Origin: Deltaproteobacteria bacterium
GTDB lineage: Bacteria > Desulfobacterota > BSN033 > UBA1163
DNA length: 5,796 nt
Assembly: GCA_016875155.1 (NCBI GenBank)
Contig: VGSD01000202.1
Span: 1 to 5,796 of the forward strand
Direction of reading: 5' to 3'
Positions within the stretch are counted from its first letter, which is position 1, and each line of letters starts with the position of its first letter. Positions 5,777 through 5,796 of this stretch are shown here, in pieces. The notes beneath the pieces were generated by a model that ran no database searches, was not told the DNA's origin, and saw only the letters and a program-made list of their open reading frames with translations. Both the position numbers and the translations under genes were made by a program.

Positions 5777-5796
5777 GACCGCCTTTCGGGGCGGTC
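5777..5796 (+). other. GC-rich hairpin cut by the right edge
   Basis: GACCGCC (5777-5783) and GGCGGTC (5790-5796) form a perfect 7-bp stem with loop TTTCGG. If a T-run follows outside the window this is an intrinsic terminator on the plus strand, only about 30 nt past the predicted transcription start, and hence an attenuator or the end of a very short RNA. On the minus strand no T-run follows, so it is not a terminator in that direction. Confidence 0.5.

Noticed and set aside
5758..5796. Possible plus-strand gene starts at ATG 5758 or ATG 5766
   Set aside because: The first frame ends after three codons. The second stays open only 10 codons to the edge, runs through a palindrome and has GGA only 3 nt away. 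There is not enough to call a gene.

Overview
This 5.8 kb window looks like chromosomal DNA of a Gram-negative (diderm) bacterium with a GC content near 50%. The gene order ftsE-ftsX-envC-ctpA, the envelope-targeted EnvC and the S41 protease suggest an uncultured deltaproteobacterial-type (Desulfobacterota-like) lineage. That taxonomic call is inference; the window holds no rRNA or marker that settles it.

All six recognisable genes are on the minus strand, so transcription runs from right to left. At the right edge (about 5511-5796) is a gene-free regulatory stretch. It holds a plus-strand sigma70-type promoter with a perfect palindrome inside its spacer, a GC-rich hairpin at the extreme edge, a 15-bp tandem repeat, and a weak minus-strand promoter candidate in front of ftsE. 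Then come ftsE (4824-5510), ftsX (3916-4827) and envC (2714-3916), joined by ATGA and TGATG overlaps. After an 85-bp gap comes ctpA (1300-2628). About 190 bp of palindrome-rich intergenic DNA separates this block from a second, metabolic unit: hyi (322-1101) and the start of glxR (274 down to the left edge, incomplete).

The first block is a cell-division and cell-wall module. FtsE and FtsX form an ABC-type mechanotransmission complex at the septum. It would act through the periplasmic coiled-coil protein EnvC, whose LytM domain is catalytically degenerate and is expected to activate murein amidases rather than cut peptidoglycan itself. CtpA is a periplasmic PDZ protease with an intact Ser-Lys-Gln catalytic set that could process envelope proteins of the same pathway. 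The second block belongs to glyoxylate/glycerate metabolism: hydroxypyruvate isomerase plus tartronate semialdehyde reductase.

The most unusual point is that this FtsE departs from the ABC ATPase consensus at four nucleotide-handling positions (Walker A Lys to Arg, Q-loop Gln to Pro, signature Gly to Ala, H-loop His to Gln) while Walker B stays intact and the rest of the operon looks healthy. I saw no mobile element, CRISPR array, tRNA or rRNA, and no wholly new system.
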